Source: Ashinkailepas kermadecensis (lineage: Eukaryota; Arthropoda; Thecostraca; Neolepadidae). From it: a stretch of DNA of 64,000 bases. A model generated the notes under the pieces. That model made no database searches, was not told the DNA's origin, and worked only from the letters and a program-made list of their open reading frames with translations. This document shows, piece by piece, positions 1 to 11,069 of this stretch. Position numbers and translations under genes: made by a program. Positions within the stretch are counted from its first letter, which is position 1. Each line of letters begins with the position of its first letter. The stretch is taken from the NCBI GenBank assembly GCA_034440615.1, contig JAOTOM010002704.1, positions 1 to 64,000 of the forward strand, read 5' to 3'.

Positions 1-645
1 ACACGGATGCGTGTTCCGGTTGACTGACGTGGGACATGTCTGTCCTGTGACGATGTACACGGATGCGTGTCCGGTTGACTGACGTGGAACATGTCTGTCC
101 TGTGACGATGTACGATGTACACGGATGCGTGTTCCGGTTGACTGACGTGGGACATGTCTGTCCTGTGACGATGTACACGGATGCGTGTCCCGGTTGACTG
201 ACGTGGGACATGTCTGTCCTGTGACGATGTACACGGATGCGTGTTCCGGTTGACTGACGTGGAACATGTCTGTCCTGTGACGATGTACACGGATGCGTGT
301 TCCGGTTGACTGACGTGGGACATGTCTGCCCTGTGACGATGTGCACGGATGCGTGTTCCGGTTGACTGACGTGGGACATGTCTGTCCTGTGACGATGTAC
401 ACGGATGCGTGTCCCGGTTGACTGGACGTGGGACATGTCTGTCCTGTGACGATGTACACGGATGCGTGTTCTCGTCCGGTTGACTGACGTGGGACATGTC
501 TGTCCTGTGACGATGTACACGGATGCGTGTCCCGGTTGACTGACGTGGGACATGTCTGTCCTGTGACTATGTACACGGATGTTCCGGGTTGACTGACGTG
601 GGACATGTCTGTTCTGTGACGATCTACACGGATGCGTGTCCCGGT
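1..645. repeat. 56-bp minisatellite, about 11 copies
   Basis: Tandem units of about 56 bp start at ACACGGATGCG and carry GGTTGACTGACGT and CTGTGACGATGT. Copies differ by single substitutions and small indels. The array is cut by the left window edge. The last copy keeps GGTTGACTGACGT, then diverges and runs into the acceptor of the exon at 673, where CTGTACGATTCGG still resembles the unit's TGTACACGGATGC. This suggests the unit was seeded from the junction. Confidence 0.95.
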
Positions 646-672
646 TGACTGACGTCGGCGGTCGCGTTACAG

Positions 673-794
673 CTGTACGATTCGGCGTTACGCGCCCACC
701 CGGCCGGGCTGGTTGAGTTCGAGACGTTCGAGGCGCGCTACCACTATGGCCACAAGTACATCTGCCGCAGTCCGCGCCTACCCACCATCATCCG
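673..794 (+). CDS. Orphan coding exon, gene not recognised
   Basis: A 122-nt exon candidate lies between an acceptor (GTTACAG) and a donor (GTGAGC). It is open in its first frame, enters in phase 0 and leaves in phase 2. It would encode about 40 residues including VEFETFEARYHYGHKY and ICRSPRLPTIIR. The GC-rich third positions resemble the confident exons of B3GALNT2 and UNC79 and contrast with the surrounding DNA. I do not recognise the protein family. The next exon was not found, so the gene may continue in either direction or belong to a neighbour upstream of the window. It could also be a chance open stretch. Confidence rests on splice signals, composition and a protein-like residue mix. 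Confidence 0.5.
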
Positions 795-2581
795 GTGAGC
801 ACGTCCACCGCAATCTGCTCCTCGCCACGTGTCTTCAGTGCAGGGTTGGAAACACCACATTGTCCCGAATATTTGTCATCCAGAACATAATCCTCGCCAG
901 GAAATTATCCACAACTTTGCCCCCAAAAAATGAATGAAGTTTGAAAATGAATGCCAGCTCATTGTTCCTTGATAAGCATACCCAAAACTTACTTGTAAAT
1001 TATTTAACCGGAGTTGCTGATGTCAGTCATAGAGGAAAATGATTGTATCCTGATCGGAATGCCCCAAGCTTTTCATCTCCAAATTCAGGATTCCAAAACA
1101 TAAGTCCAACCCTGCTTCAGTGTGGCTACCTCACGTACTGGGGCGAAGGATCCAGTTTCTGAAGGCGGATAAATGGCTCGTATCTCCATGCTGCTCAAGA
1201 CAGCCCAAGCTCGATTTCCTGTGTTTTCTGCAGCCGAAATGTTGGCCATCCGTGTGTGCCAGCTCTTGGGTCGCTACAAATTCCACGTCTACATTTTGCA
1301 TGCCACAAAACTTGTTTTTCCGACAGAACTGTACATGATATGTTTCCCTCCTGTAAAGCGAGGTGTCTGTTTACACCGTTAGTGGTTGTACTTGGTAGAT
1401 CCGCACTCCGTTACAAGAAGACACAACCAACATATTCAACACCCGTGGTCGCCAGGGCATTGCCTAGAGACACATCGAAGCTTTTATGTGATTTTCTCGT
1501 GTGTGTATACAGCATTTCACCCGATCAGGTCCTGCTCTGCTTTAGGTAGGGGCTGGACACATTGAGAGGAGCGGCTCATTTTTCTCCATGGATTGTCTTT
1601 TCCCATTGTGACAATTTCCAACGCGGCGTATTTAACAAATAGTTTCTGTCGAGAAATTCTTACTTCAGCCTCAGTGCATCCGGAAAATTCTCTGATTTTA
1701 CCAGACTCCCGTCACCCACCTTATTTTACTGTACCAGCTCCGTTTAAGGGCTGAAAAGTTGAGAATGCTAACGATAACCTGCCGTTATCCTTCTAGGCAT
1801 ATGAAGACAAGTTCCCACTGTTTATTTCATAGAGCTTTTTTCGCTTTCCATCGGTGCTCCCGATTCGCTAGACCAACATCTATGTCCCCTCCCCCCCCAC
1901 CTTCCTGGAGCTCCATGGCCGCAGCAGTCTTCTTACTAATACCTGCCACAGCAAGACAAACTCCTTATGACGGAAAATGAGTTACCGTGGTATGTACATA
2001 AGCGAACAATTGGCTTCGTTGGTGTCTGACGAGCCCAAATGTTCCAATAGTAATGCAAGCCAGTTTTCGTCAGCCATGGCTAGCGAAATATATGTTGTTG
2101 TAGTTTGAGTGATGAAGTAAGCATCAGAGAAATAGAACAGCAATATACCACAAAATAAACTAACGTTAGTGTAACGCGAACATGCAATGAGTGATCCTTA
2201 ATGACACTGCACAGTAGTCATTGACATTAAGTTGATAATATATTGCATTGGGTTTGTGTGCTGTCTGCTAGTGCTTGAAATATCCAAGTGCATGCACCTA
2301 GCGCTAAAGACACGAATGTAGCTTGTCGGTGAAGAACGACACGCTTCTTGTGTCAAGCTTCGGGAGCACATCGCCTACACTTCACTTCTTCACGAAATGT
2401 ACTCTCTGCCGTCTGAAATTCATCCCTGATCTTCCACACTTCCTACCTTAGAATTGACACATTAGAAGTAGATGAGCCTGATTTTCGGAGCAAAACTTGA
2501 TTAGGATTGACAACGAGCAGTAGATACTATTGCAGTAGAGCCAATTGCAGTACCGAGTTGCCCATTGAATGATGCATTATC
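795..2581. other. No gene seen
   Basis: Unique-looking AT-balanced DNA. Only short open stretches without recognisable motifs are present, and no tandem array was seen. Confidence 0.6.
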
Positions 2582-2596
2582 CCTAAAAGAAGGTGT

Positions 2597-2762
2597 GGGG
2601 ACGAGTGGTCTGGGGGTAAGATGCTCGTCTCACAATCGAAAGATTGTGGGTTCGAGTCTCACCTGTCGCTACTCTTCGCCCGCGACCAATCGGCGTGAGA
2701 GATTGGCGACGCTATATGACTCAGCGGTCGACGTGTCGTAAAACCAATAACCAACCAACCCA
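2597..2762 (+). mobile_element. tRNA-derived SINE, copy 1
   Basis: The element starts GGGGACGAGTGGTCT (A-box like) and carries a B box GGTTCGAGTCTC, as in a tRNA-derived pol III promoter. A non-tRNA body (CGCCCGCGACCAATCGG) follows, then a tail ending CCAATAACCAACCAACC. It is flanked by a 12-bp target-site duplication CCTAAAAGAAGG at 2582-2593 and 2763-2774. Near-identical copies lie at 21925 and 63089. It is non-autonomous and must borrow LINE machinery. Confidence 0.92.
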
Positions 2763-2774
2763 CCTAAAAGAAGG

Positions 2775-3660
2775 GAAATAATCAAACAGAAGTAGGTAAT
2801 GACGTAAAGTGCTAAGCTAAGAAGACCATTTCCTGTGGTGCTGTCAATGAATGTCTATTTTGTCACCGAAGATACTGAATTGGAAAACGTATTATCTTTG
2901 TAACCTTACCTTCTTCACAAGTTAAAGTGTTGGGTTAAATAAAAATATGTCCTGTAGCCGTCGCTGAGCATTGAACAATCCCTACTATAATTTCTTAAAC
3001 CGCTTTGACATGGGGACATCAACTACGTTTGAACTTTTGTTCACGATTGCAACATTCCATTGAAGAGAGACAAACATAGGTATGCATAATTTTATGTAGT
3101 GTGTAAAGTGAAACGTTGAGCAATTTGTCGGTATTATTATAGTCCTGATGTGCTTCGTGGTGATCGCCACTCTCATTTGCGAGAACCGTCTGGTTGAAGT
3201 CTGCCGCTTGTAGCCGCGACGGTCGCGGCACGCTAAGCGCGCCGAAAATGTCTTGTTTGGTGTGGTGGGAATTCCACAAGTTCTTGTTTGATCTAGTATA
3301 TTTCTCGCTAAGAGGGTTTGGGCAGCCCCCCCCCCCCCCGCTTGGCTGTGCCTCTGCTGATGATACAGCCTGCTAAACTGACGGTGCAGTCGGTTTGAGC
3401 GATGATATGACTGTTTCAACTGTGCCTGTACTCATTCGCGTGCTTCAGATGACTGTGCGCTCCTGTTTCAGGGACTTCGTATCAAAAAGCATGGGACCAC
3501 ATCACTGATGAGGTGCTTCGTTTAGCTACAAGGCTCGCGCTGTACTCGCCATGACTGACGAGGTGCCACGTGTAGCTGCAAGGCTCGCGCTGTATTCGTG
3601 ATACTTTTCTTGCCAGTGCGCGGTACTTTCCACGATCTTCAGGCTCGACCGAAAAGACCA
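2775..3660. other. No gene seen
   Basis: Unique-looking sequence with a C homopolymer near 3331-3341 and a two-copy 51-bp repeat of GAGGTGC and CTGCAAGGCTCGCGCTGTA around 3510-3600. Nothing protein-like was found. Confidence 0.5.
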
Positions 3661-3665
3661 ATTCT

Positions 3666-3668
<3 letters not shown>

Positions 3669-3725
<57 letters not shown>
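3669..3725. repeat. (TA)n microsatellite
   Basis: About 28 uninterrupted TA dinucleotides. Open reading frames through it encode only Tyr-Ile alternation and are artefacts. Confidence 0.98.
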
Positions 3726-3726
<1 letters not shown>

Positions 3727-4975
3727 CCGCATAGCGATTTGCGTGGTTCCACCAGAATGCTGCAGGAACTGAAATGCACAGTGACATCATTTTAGTGACT
3801 TACACGCTTTTCCTTGCCGGTATTTGTCGCCAACCTACTGGGTCATCACCCTCCCCCGTGGTTTCCCTTTCCACTGATACAGCACCGTATAATATGGCAG
3901 CCGTGTATCAACTCAAAGGTGAAGCGATTCGGCGAATCTCCTCAGACCAAGCGTTATCGGCCTTACCGGTGTTTTACTGAGGTACGACGGTCACGAGCCG
4001 AGAACAGTTTAGTGTTGTTTGCATAAATCGTGCCGGACAGTTGCGATCGAAATGCGGTCCCCTGGCCCATCGTGGGGAAAAATAAGGCTACTGGGGAGCT
4101 TACCTCGTGCCCACGGCTTGTGAGCCATGCTTGTGGATGGAGCAGGTATTGCCATATACTCGGTCGGCGTAGTTAGTCACAGCTTTCAGCTAGCGCACGT
4201 GTCGCATTAATCGAATGGGGTCGGCTCGTATGGCACACGCTGACACGCGAATAAGAGCGAATTTGGTTAGCACAATATGCCACTGCATGCGACATGACTG
4301 TTAGCGGTAAGAGACCCAGCGCAGATTGTGCACACTGTAGCCCAAAGACGGCAACGCGATATTGTGGGACGTGATGAAATAGTCAAAGATTGTGTACGCT
4401 TACCTTTACAAACTGCCATTTAATCGTATATTTGGGAATAAACCTATAAGCAAACAAACTGGATACATATTTGTTGAGATTACCCGGGTGACAAATCCCG
4501 GAGCGGTCGCTCTTTCAAACTCGGACGACTGTGTCGATGGTAGGCGGGGCTTGCGGTCGGCTGTAATGCTGGGGGCGGTTACTGTGCTGGCCTCGTGATG
4601 ACGTGGTATGGTGCCGCAGTCAGCTGCTGAGCGTTGCCAGCCTTGGCTGGTAATTCTTGCCTAGTGATCGGTGTGAATAAATTATGAATTTGTGTCACGA
4701 CTGCTGTTACTCGGCGAAGCGGCTGCGCCCAGCTGGTAAACGGCTGCGCCCTGCTGGTAAATGGCTGGGCCCTATGAACAGCTGCCAGCTAAAGTCGCAA
4801 GCGTCGTGCTCGCTTCTCCTGTGGTACGCGGTGTCAGGATGCCTGGTGCAACACACGCACACGCACGCGCCAATGCACGTACATGCTCATGCACGAAAAG
4901 CAGAACCGAATAGCTGAAATAGAAGTTAAACAAATTGACTTCACGATATCTCGTAACCTACCCGAGAACCAACTA
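3726..4975. other. No gene seen
   Basis: Unique sequence. A short direct repeat built on CGGCTGCGCCC and CTGGTAAA lies near 4720-4770, and an ACACGCAC-rich stretch near 4850. Confidence 0.5.
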
Positions 4976-4979
4976 TTTA

Positions 4980-6945
4980 CTATTAACTAACTACGTTCAG
5001 CAATCAGAGGTCGTAAGAGCGTGGCGTGGGGGCCTGACGACTTACGTAATGGCATGTTAATACATCTGCCTTCGGGAGCGCAGGAAGCACTTCGCAATAT
5101 TTAACAGTCTGGAAAGAGGGTTGCTTCCTGCCGAGAAGCCATAATCATTACAATTGTGAAGCCGGGTAAAAGCGGATTGGAGCCATTTCATTACCAGCCT
5201 ATCACCCTAACCTCTTGCCTGTGCAAGCTCCTAGAGAAGATGGTAAATGTGCGACGGATGTGGGTTTTAGAATCAGAGAACCACCTTACTTACCCTCAGT
5301 GTGGTCTTAGGAAGCACCGTGGTACAACAGACCACCTTTTAACACTCGATACCGCTGTTCGTGTCGCATTTGAGCGCAAAAGACGTGGGAACTATCTTCT
5401 TTGATATTGAAGGAGCTTACGACACGGCCTGGCGACATGGGAACTTGCTGAAAGCCCGAAAGTGCGCAACTGGCGGCAACTTCGGTGTTTTTCTCCACAA
5501 TTTTTTTGAAGGCCCGCTTTTTCCGCGTCCCAGTGGGCCATGAGCTGTCTGAACCCTTTTGCCAAGTCAACGGAGTCCCACAGGGCAGTCTCTAAGCGTC
5601 GCCTTATTTGTCATACCTATAAAAGACATTGGTGATACACTACCACAACATATTGGCCCGTCCTTGTTTGTCGATGACTTTGCCATCTGGTTATCTGGCT
5701 CCAATACATCGTTGACACGACAGCTACAACTCGGGGTAAAACATCTCCAGAGATGGAGCGGTGGAAATGGATTCCGCTTTTCCATAGACAAGACAGCCGG
5801 AAGGCACTTTTGTCGCCGATGATGTACTCAAGAGCTAGAAATAACATATATGGCAAGCGCATCCCAATTAAGGGAACCGTAAGATTTCTTGGAATGCATC
5901 TTGATAGTCGTTTGACGTATAAACAACATTTTAAGACACTTGGAGAGAACTGCTTTAAATTGCTCAACCTGCTAAAATGTATTTCTCGAACCTCGTACGG
6001 TGCTGATCGTAAAACACTGATGATGTTGTACTGTGGGTGTGGGACGTACACTCCACACTGTCTCGATGGCATGTTGCCGAAACTTGTGCGTGTAGAATAC
6101 GGCTTGTATTTGCAGAGAAGATCCAAGTCGGAAGGAATCGCTTTTTTTTCCTTTTTTTTTTTCCACCTTTAGCGAGGCCGAGTGCCATCCGCTAGAGTAT
6201 GCTACGTTGAGGAAGGGTTACGGAAAGGCGGTAGACTTTAGTGTACATACAAACGCATTAGTATTGCGGCCGCGTCGGTGTCACACTCCCAACAGCTGTG
6301 TTAGTTTTCCGCGCATGCGTCAACTCGCCGCTTGCTACGGCGAAGGGGCGGTGAGTATGACGCGTTGCGTGTGCCCCGACGGGGCGAATGTGGGCGGCGT
6401 TTGGGCCATGACGGAAATGTGGCGCAGCGTTTGGGCCATGACTGTAAACGTGGCGCACTGCTTTGGCCATCACTCTTAGCTCGCCGAACCCGCTTGGCCC
6501 GCTAAGGACTGGTCCTTGATGCGATCCAAGTTGGATTACGCATGCTATGTGTACGACAGCGCTTGCACTACCAATAAGCGTGTCCTTGACACGATATACC
6601 ATGTGGTAATACGCATCCTTACCGGAGCATTCTGAACCCCGCCAATCATTGGCTTGCTGACAGAAACCAACGAACCACCACTGACGTTAAGACGGGAAAT
6701 GCTTGGCATGCGGTAGGCCTGCAGGTTGCGTCAGTTTCCCACCCACCTCAAGTACCCAGCGGTCTCCTGTAGTTGATCTGACACTCGCAACGATGCGTAA
6801 GGGCGATGTTTCACCCGAGCTGTTTCGGATGAAAACTTTGGAGCATTTGGAAACGTATGGAGGATGCACATGCATTTTTACAGATGGGTCGAAGGGTGAC
6901 TGCGGAGTAGGGTCTGCGTTTGTGCGCGGTTCTTCTGTCAGATGT
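4980..6945 (+). pseudogene. Decayed LINE with RT and RNase H (I/R1-like group)
   Basis: A broken non-LTR retrotransposon. Readable blocks in several frames are KPGKSGLEPFHYQPITL (5158-5210), HLTYPQCGLRKHRGTTDHL (about 5282-5340), FFDIEGAYDTAW with the first catalytic Asp (near 5395), GVPQGS (near 5572), SLFVDDFAIWLSG with the paired catalytic Asp (near 5665), and GMHLDSRLTYKQHF (near 5895). An RNase H start, CIFTDGSKGDCGVGSAF, follows at about 6870. Reverse transcriptase followed by RNase H places it in the I/R1/LOA part of the non-LTR tree. Frames change at least four times and stops are present, so no functional protein remains. About 500 bp between RT and RNase H is poorly readable and may hold another insertion. 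Confidence 0.85.
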
Positions 6946-6959
6946 TTTTTTTTAGATGT

Positions 6960-7680
6960 TTAAGATGTCAGATGTTTCAGATGTATTCGGCCTCAGCATC
7001 ATTTCAGGGGCCCCGGAGAGACTTCTTGGGCCTCAGCGTAATTTCTATGGCCTCGGCCTGACCTTTTCAAGCCCCGGCGTGATTTGGAAGGGACAAGGGG
7101 GGGAGACTTTTCGGCGGTTTCGGCGCGATTTTTTTTGAGTCACCGGTATTTTCAGTGGTGGCGGTCCCATTATTTTACAGCCCAGCTTTATTTTTAGGGA
7201 TCCCGGGACGATTTTGGGGACCCCAATGTGATTTTCAGGTGCCTTGGTGCGATCTTGGGGCCACCAGCTTCATTTTCAGGGTCCCCTGTGCGACTTTCTG
7301 GCCCCCAATGCGATTTTTACAAGCCCAGTGTGGTTTTTGGGGGCCCGAGGTTCATTTTCAGAGGCCCTTGCGCGACGTTTTGTGGAACCCAATGTGATTT
7401 GTAATGGCCCGGTACAATTTTGGGTGCCCACCGTCATTTGCAGGGGCCCCGCGCGACTTTTTGGGGCCCCCACGTGATTTTTAGGGCCACGGTGCGATTT
7501 TATGGGGACCATCAGCGTCATTTTCATAGGTCCTTGCGGTGATCTTTTGGGCCCCCAATGTGATTTTTAGGGGCCCTGGTGCATTTTTTGGGGACACACC
7601 GGGATTTTTAAGGAGACTGGCACACTTTTTCTGAACTCCGGCAGAATTATTGGGGGCCCACAACCTCTCAGGGGGGAAAC
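6960..7680. repeat. Degenerate 25-30 bp repeat rich in GGGGCCCC
   Basis: Units alternate GATTTTTAGGGGCCC with TGGGGGCCCCCAATG. Each carries a G-run/C-run palindrome followed by a T-run. About 27 diverged copies are present. The array directly abuts the dead RNase H remnant. Short open frames on both strands across it are repeat artefacts. Confidence 0.8.
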
Positions 7681-7689
7681 TGCTCCCAA

Positions 7690-8580
7690 TGCCCCCCTTC
7701 GGTACGCCACTGGGCGCAAATGACCATATGGTCCGGCACGCCTCTAAAAATTTAAAAATAACTCCCCCTCCCCACGTAATCTAGCAGGTTTTCTAGTTCC
7801 AGCCCTGAAAACGCGGCCGCAGAAATGTGCGATAATTATAGTAGAACCTACCATGAATTTGGTACGTACGTCACATTGCTTAAACATGCTAAATATGTTA
7901 TTAGACCTGGTGAAGCATTCATCTGTGGCGCAGCGAAGACATCAGAATGTTATTATTTGCTAGGTGCAGATTGGTGGTGTGGAAAATAGATATTGGACTC
8001 TGGGTACTAATACTAAAATTGGACTGGTGCACGGTCCTGAACATATATGATGGAATGGTAGATATATTCCTTGGTTATTGAACACGATTTTATGTTTGGT
8101 GCAGACATTCTTCAGTTCATGGGAAACCATCATGTGACCCACGTCGTTTGCGCCCGCTCAATAAGGATAAAATAAAATATGTAAGTGGAGGGAGATATAA
8201 GAGACGATATAAGATAGAGGGAGATAACTATATATTACATACCCTGGCCTATAGGTATTCGGCGATTTTCACTTCAGCTTGGCGGTATAGGGATCCGCAT
8301 GGCTGGTCTTCGATCAAAATAAGCATGTTTTGATGATGCATTGGAAGAATTGCTTATCTCTTATCCCTATGCTGAAATATAAAAAAAAATATAGTTGACA
8401 TTTCGATGCCTTTAAATGCATCTATGAGGTCTTGCAACCATTTATCAGTTTCCAGTGAAATCTTGTATTTTGCTGCTGGCCCAGGTATGACAGCAATGTG
8501 GGAAGTGGTGTCTATATGTCCATATATGGTAATCCCAGGAGGAATTTAGGGGTATGCTGAATGTTGGCATATTTTTGGTA
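7690..8580. other. No gene seen
   Basis: AT-rich sequence without recognisable coding or tandem structure. Confidence 0.5.
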
Positions 8581-8703
8581 AATTTCCAGAACTAGGTAAA
8601 ATGCGATTTTTGGGATTTTTTTTGTATAGGGGGTTTACTTAAAAAAAAAATCATGATGCGACCACTCATTTTCTCCGCAAATGATTACTTTTAATTCAGC
8701 GAC

Positions 8704-8931
8704 TTAAAAAGTACTTTTAAGCCAGCGTGTTTTGACACGCCGCGTTACAAAACACTCCCACCTGCACCTGCTCGTGCAAAAATGGCAGGGCCTCAAACAA
8801 TTTGGACAAATTACCTCGTTTGGAAGTACACCGTGTTTTCTGAAAAATTCTAAGCTTGCCTGATTACCTTCAAAAGAAAGTTTAATAATTTTGTGAGGAA
8901 CTGGACTGCAACCGGCGCACAATGAAGCCAT
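8704..8931 (-). pseudogene. Merlin/IS1595-type transposase N-terminal fragment
   Basis: An open stretch of 75 codons with the pattern LEFFRKHGVLPNEVICPNC, then RPCHF and a short run to CRWECFVTRRVKTRW. A Cys-x2-Cys pair followed by a WxC segment after a helical LLP-type motif is typical of the N-terminal zinc ribbon of ISXO2/IS1595 and eukaryotic Merlin transposases. No catalytic DDE domain follows, so this is a fragment inside the inverted-repeat element. The family call is from motif memory. Confidence 0.5.
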
Positions 8932-9002
8932 TATTACACTGCCGTGTTCTGCTTATGGTCAAGAGTTCAAAAATTAAATATGAATATATAAATAATACAA
9001 CA

Positions 9003-9112
9003 AAATAACCTAACCTAACCTAACCTAACCTAGACTAAGATAACGTAGCATAATATATAAAATATATTATATCATAATATAATCTAACCAAACCTAACCT
9101 AACCTAACCGGA
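9003..9112. repeat. CCTAA island
   Basis: Four CCTAA repeats, then a degenerate stretch (TAATATATAAAATAT) and four more. The word matches the arthropod telomere repeat, but it recurs inside this dispersed element family (15.3, 16.6, 37.68 and 41.3 kb), so it is a repeat component and not a telomere. Confidence 0.8.
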
Positions 9113-9605
9113 AAACCAGAATTATCCGAAACAAATTTTTTGGCCATGACGTCATCAAATATATTTAAATTAAATAATACAGCATCGCAAGGAATGTCGA
9201 CGCCACCCTTATCGACGGTGGCTGGCGTGGCGTGTTGCGAACATATGCATTCTCGGAGATAATGTCGAATTAAGGCAGAAACATAAGGTTTTCGATGTCA
9301 AAGAGTATCAAATCGAGTGCCTGAAGTGTTGAATGTATTCTTTATCACATCTGTGACACACCAGGTACAGATAATTATACGCTATGTGCTATGTTTGCAG
9401 AGTGAAGATTATGTTCGTGTATTTGTTTGCCAACTGAAAAGTAATCATTTGCGGAGAAAATGAGTGGTCGCATCATGATTTTTACATTAAAATACCCCGT
9501 ATTGAAGAAAAAAATTCCACAAAATCGCATTTTACCTAGTTCTGGAATAATACCATATTTTTGTCCCTTCAATCCATATGAATCACACATGACATCATTA
9601 CATCA

Positions 9606-9951
9606 CACAGTTATAGTGCAGGTAGGAGTGAATAATGTAGGTCCTGCTAGGAGTGAGGAGCTGCTGCAGGACTACAGGGCCCTTCTGGCCACCCTGAAGC
9701 AGAGCAAAAGCAGAGTTATTGTGACAGCTATTCTCCCCAGGGCTGAAGTCTCCCCTGAGTGGAGCTCTAGGGCACTGGCAGCCAATGCCAGGGTGGGTAG
9801 GCTCTGCAATGAGTTAGGTTTGACCTTTGTTGACAAGTGGTGCAGGTTTTATGGTTCATGGGACCTATATCAAAGGGATGGCCTGCACTTCTCTGAGAAG
9901 GGGGTGCAAGTGTTAAGCAAAGTGTATGAACATGTCCTTCAGGGAAACTAG
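9606..9951 (+). CDS. CR1 ORF1 C-terminal part: SGNH/GDSL esterase-like domain
   Basis: The retained sequence has VQVGVNNVG, where the SGNH family usually has a GxND-type block. It then has a helical region with VIVTAILPRAEV and the last block RDGLHFSEKGVQVLS, in which Asp and His correspond to the catalytic pair near the C-terminus of SGNH hydrolases. The nucleophile Ser block would lie upstream and is lost by truncation. An esterase-bearing ORF1 is established for many CR1-group LINEs. The frame ends at TAG 9949-9951, a few bases before ORF2. The open frame extends left to 9460 only by chance, through the neighbouring element. Confidence 0.8.
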
Positions 9952-9959
9952 ATAATGGG

Positions 9960-11069
9960 GTGGGGAGGGAGGAAGTGGCATTACCATCTCATGAATATGC
10001 CAATAGTGACAGCATAGGCAATAGAACCTCACAGTCAGCAAATAGGGATGGCAGTAGATCAAGGGGGCAGAGTGGTAGCTCATCCAGAGATGATAGAGCT
10101 ACTCAGCATGAAAAAACCAAAGATGGTTATGGAACATTTCTTAAGTGTATGATGCTTAATGCTCAGAGTATTCGATCCAAATTTGACAAGTTCAAGTGTT
10201 ATGTTGCTGATGAGGAACCATATTTTGTTTGCATTACTGAGGCATGGGTCAGTGATGGGTATTTTGGGGATAACTTGCAGGACTATGAGATCCAGGGATA
10301 CAATATGTTTTCATGCAATAGGGGTCCAGCAGTGAAAGGGGGTGGTGTAATGCTCTATGTCAATAGCTTATTCAGTTCTCAAAAAGTAGCAGATAGGGTA
10401 AAAAATGTGTCTGTGGAGTCCATTTGGCTTGATGTTTCTGTGGGAAAAGGCAACAGCAACAAACTGAGAATAGGAGCTTTGTACCGATCAGGAACCTTGC
10501 CACATTCTCAGCAACTGGAGCTTGATAAGGTGATTTGTGAGGAAATCAGTAGAAACTTTCAGAGGAAATGCCTTATTCTTGGTGACTTTAATCTAAAAGG
10601 ATATGAAAATGTTGGGGTTGGCTCCCCAGCATGTAAACTGTTTAGGAAATGCCTTGAAGAGGACCTGTTCTTACACCAGTTTGTAACAGAACCAACTAGG
10701 CAGGGCTCATTCTTGGACCTTGTCTTCTCGGATTTAAGTGATTTAGTTCAAGATTTGACTGCAGGAGAAACTCTGGGAAGAAGTGACCATAACATAGTGA
10801 GATTCAAGGCACATGTAGCAGGAACAATCAAGGATAATTTGGCAAAGGTTCCAAATTTTAACAGGGCAGACTTTGACTGCATGAGAGCAGCTTTAAGTGC
10901 CATAAAATGGGAAGAAGAATTCTCCGATTTAAATGCCTGTGAAATGTGGGAAAAGTTCAAATCTTACTTGAGGGAAATTCAGATTAGACATGTCCCCCCA
11001 AAAGCAAAGGCGCAAAAGAAGAATAGGAAAGCCAGCATGGCTTACACCAGATTTGACAAAAGCAATTAA
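9960..11069 (+). CDS. CR1 ORF2, endonuclease part
   Basis: Reads as an exonuclease/endonuclease/phosphatase-fold nuclease: LNAQSIRSKFDKF (start strand), CITEAWV (metal-binding Glu), RIGALYRSG, LILGDFNLKG (catalytic Asp/Asn pair), TRQGSFLDLVFS and GRSDHNIV (C-terminal Ser-Asp-His block). This domain nicks target DNA for target-primed reverse transcription. All blocks appear intact. Homology continues in a different frame from about 11028, where a one-base shift moves into the RT frame. The last dozen residues before the stop at 11069 are therefore out of frame. The true start codon is uncertain; the first in-frame start here is a GTG close to the ORF1 stop. Confidence 0.88.
   Translation: MGREEVALPSHEYANSDSIGNRTSQSANRDGSRSRGQSGSSSRDDRATQHEKTKDGYGTFLKCMMLNAQSIRSKFDKFKCYVADEEPYFVCITEAWVSDGYFGDNLQDYEIQGYNMFSCNRGPAVKGGGVMLYVNSLFSSQKVADRVKNVSVESIWLDVSVGKGNSNKLRIGALYRSGTLPHSQQLELDKVICEEISRNFQRKCLILGDFNLKGYENVGVGSPACKLFRKCLEEDLFLHQFVTEPTRQGSFLDLVFSDLSDLVQDLTAGETLGRSDHNIVRFKAHVAGTIKDNLAKVPNFNRADFDCMRAALSAIKWEEEFSDLNACEMWEKFKSYLREIQIRHVPPKAKAQKKNRKASMAYTRFDKSN

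Larger units (their letters stand above)
8585..9548. mobile_element. Inverted-repeat DNA element, Merlin-like remnant
   Basis: Two arms of about 110 bp are inverted copies: 8588-8697 on one side and about 9432-9547 on the other. The outer ends read AGAACTAGGTAAAATGCG and its complement, and the inner parts share ATGAGTGGTCGCATCATG and AATCATTTGCGGAGAAAA. The interior of about 730 bp holds a transposase-like zinc-finger fragment on the minus strand and a CCTAA island. The CR1-like LINE begins just beyond the right arm. The Merlin assignment rests only on the fragment at 8704-8931. Confidence 0.65.

Noticed and set aside
2597..2670. A functional tRNA gene
   Set aside because: A and B boxes are present but the stems do not fold cleanly, a conserved non-tRNA body and tail follow, and target duplications flank it: it is a SINE.
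9003..9112. Telomere or subtelomere because of CCTAA repeats
   Set aside because: Islands are short, interspersed and share element flanks; genes and unique DNA lie on both sides.
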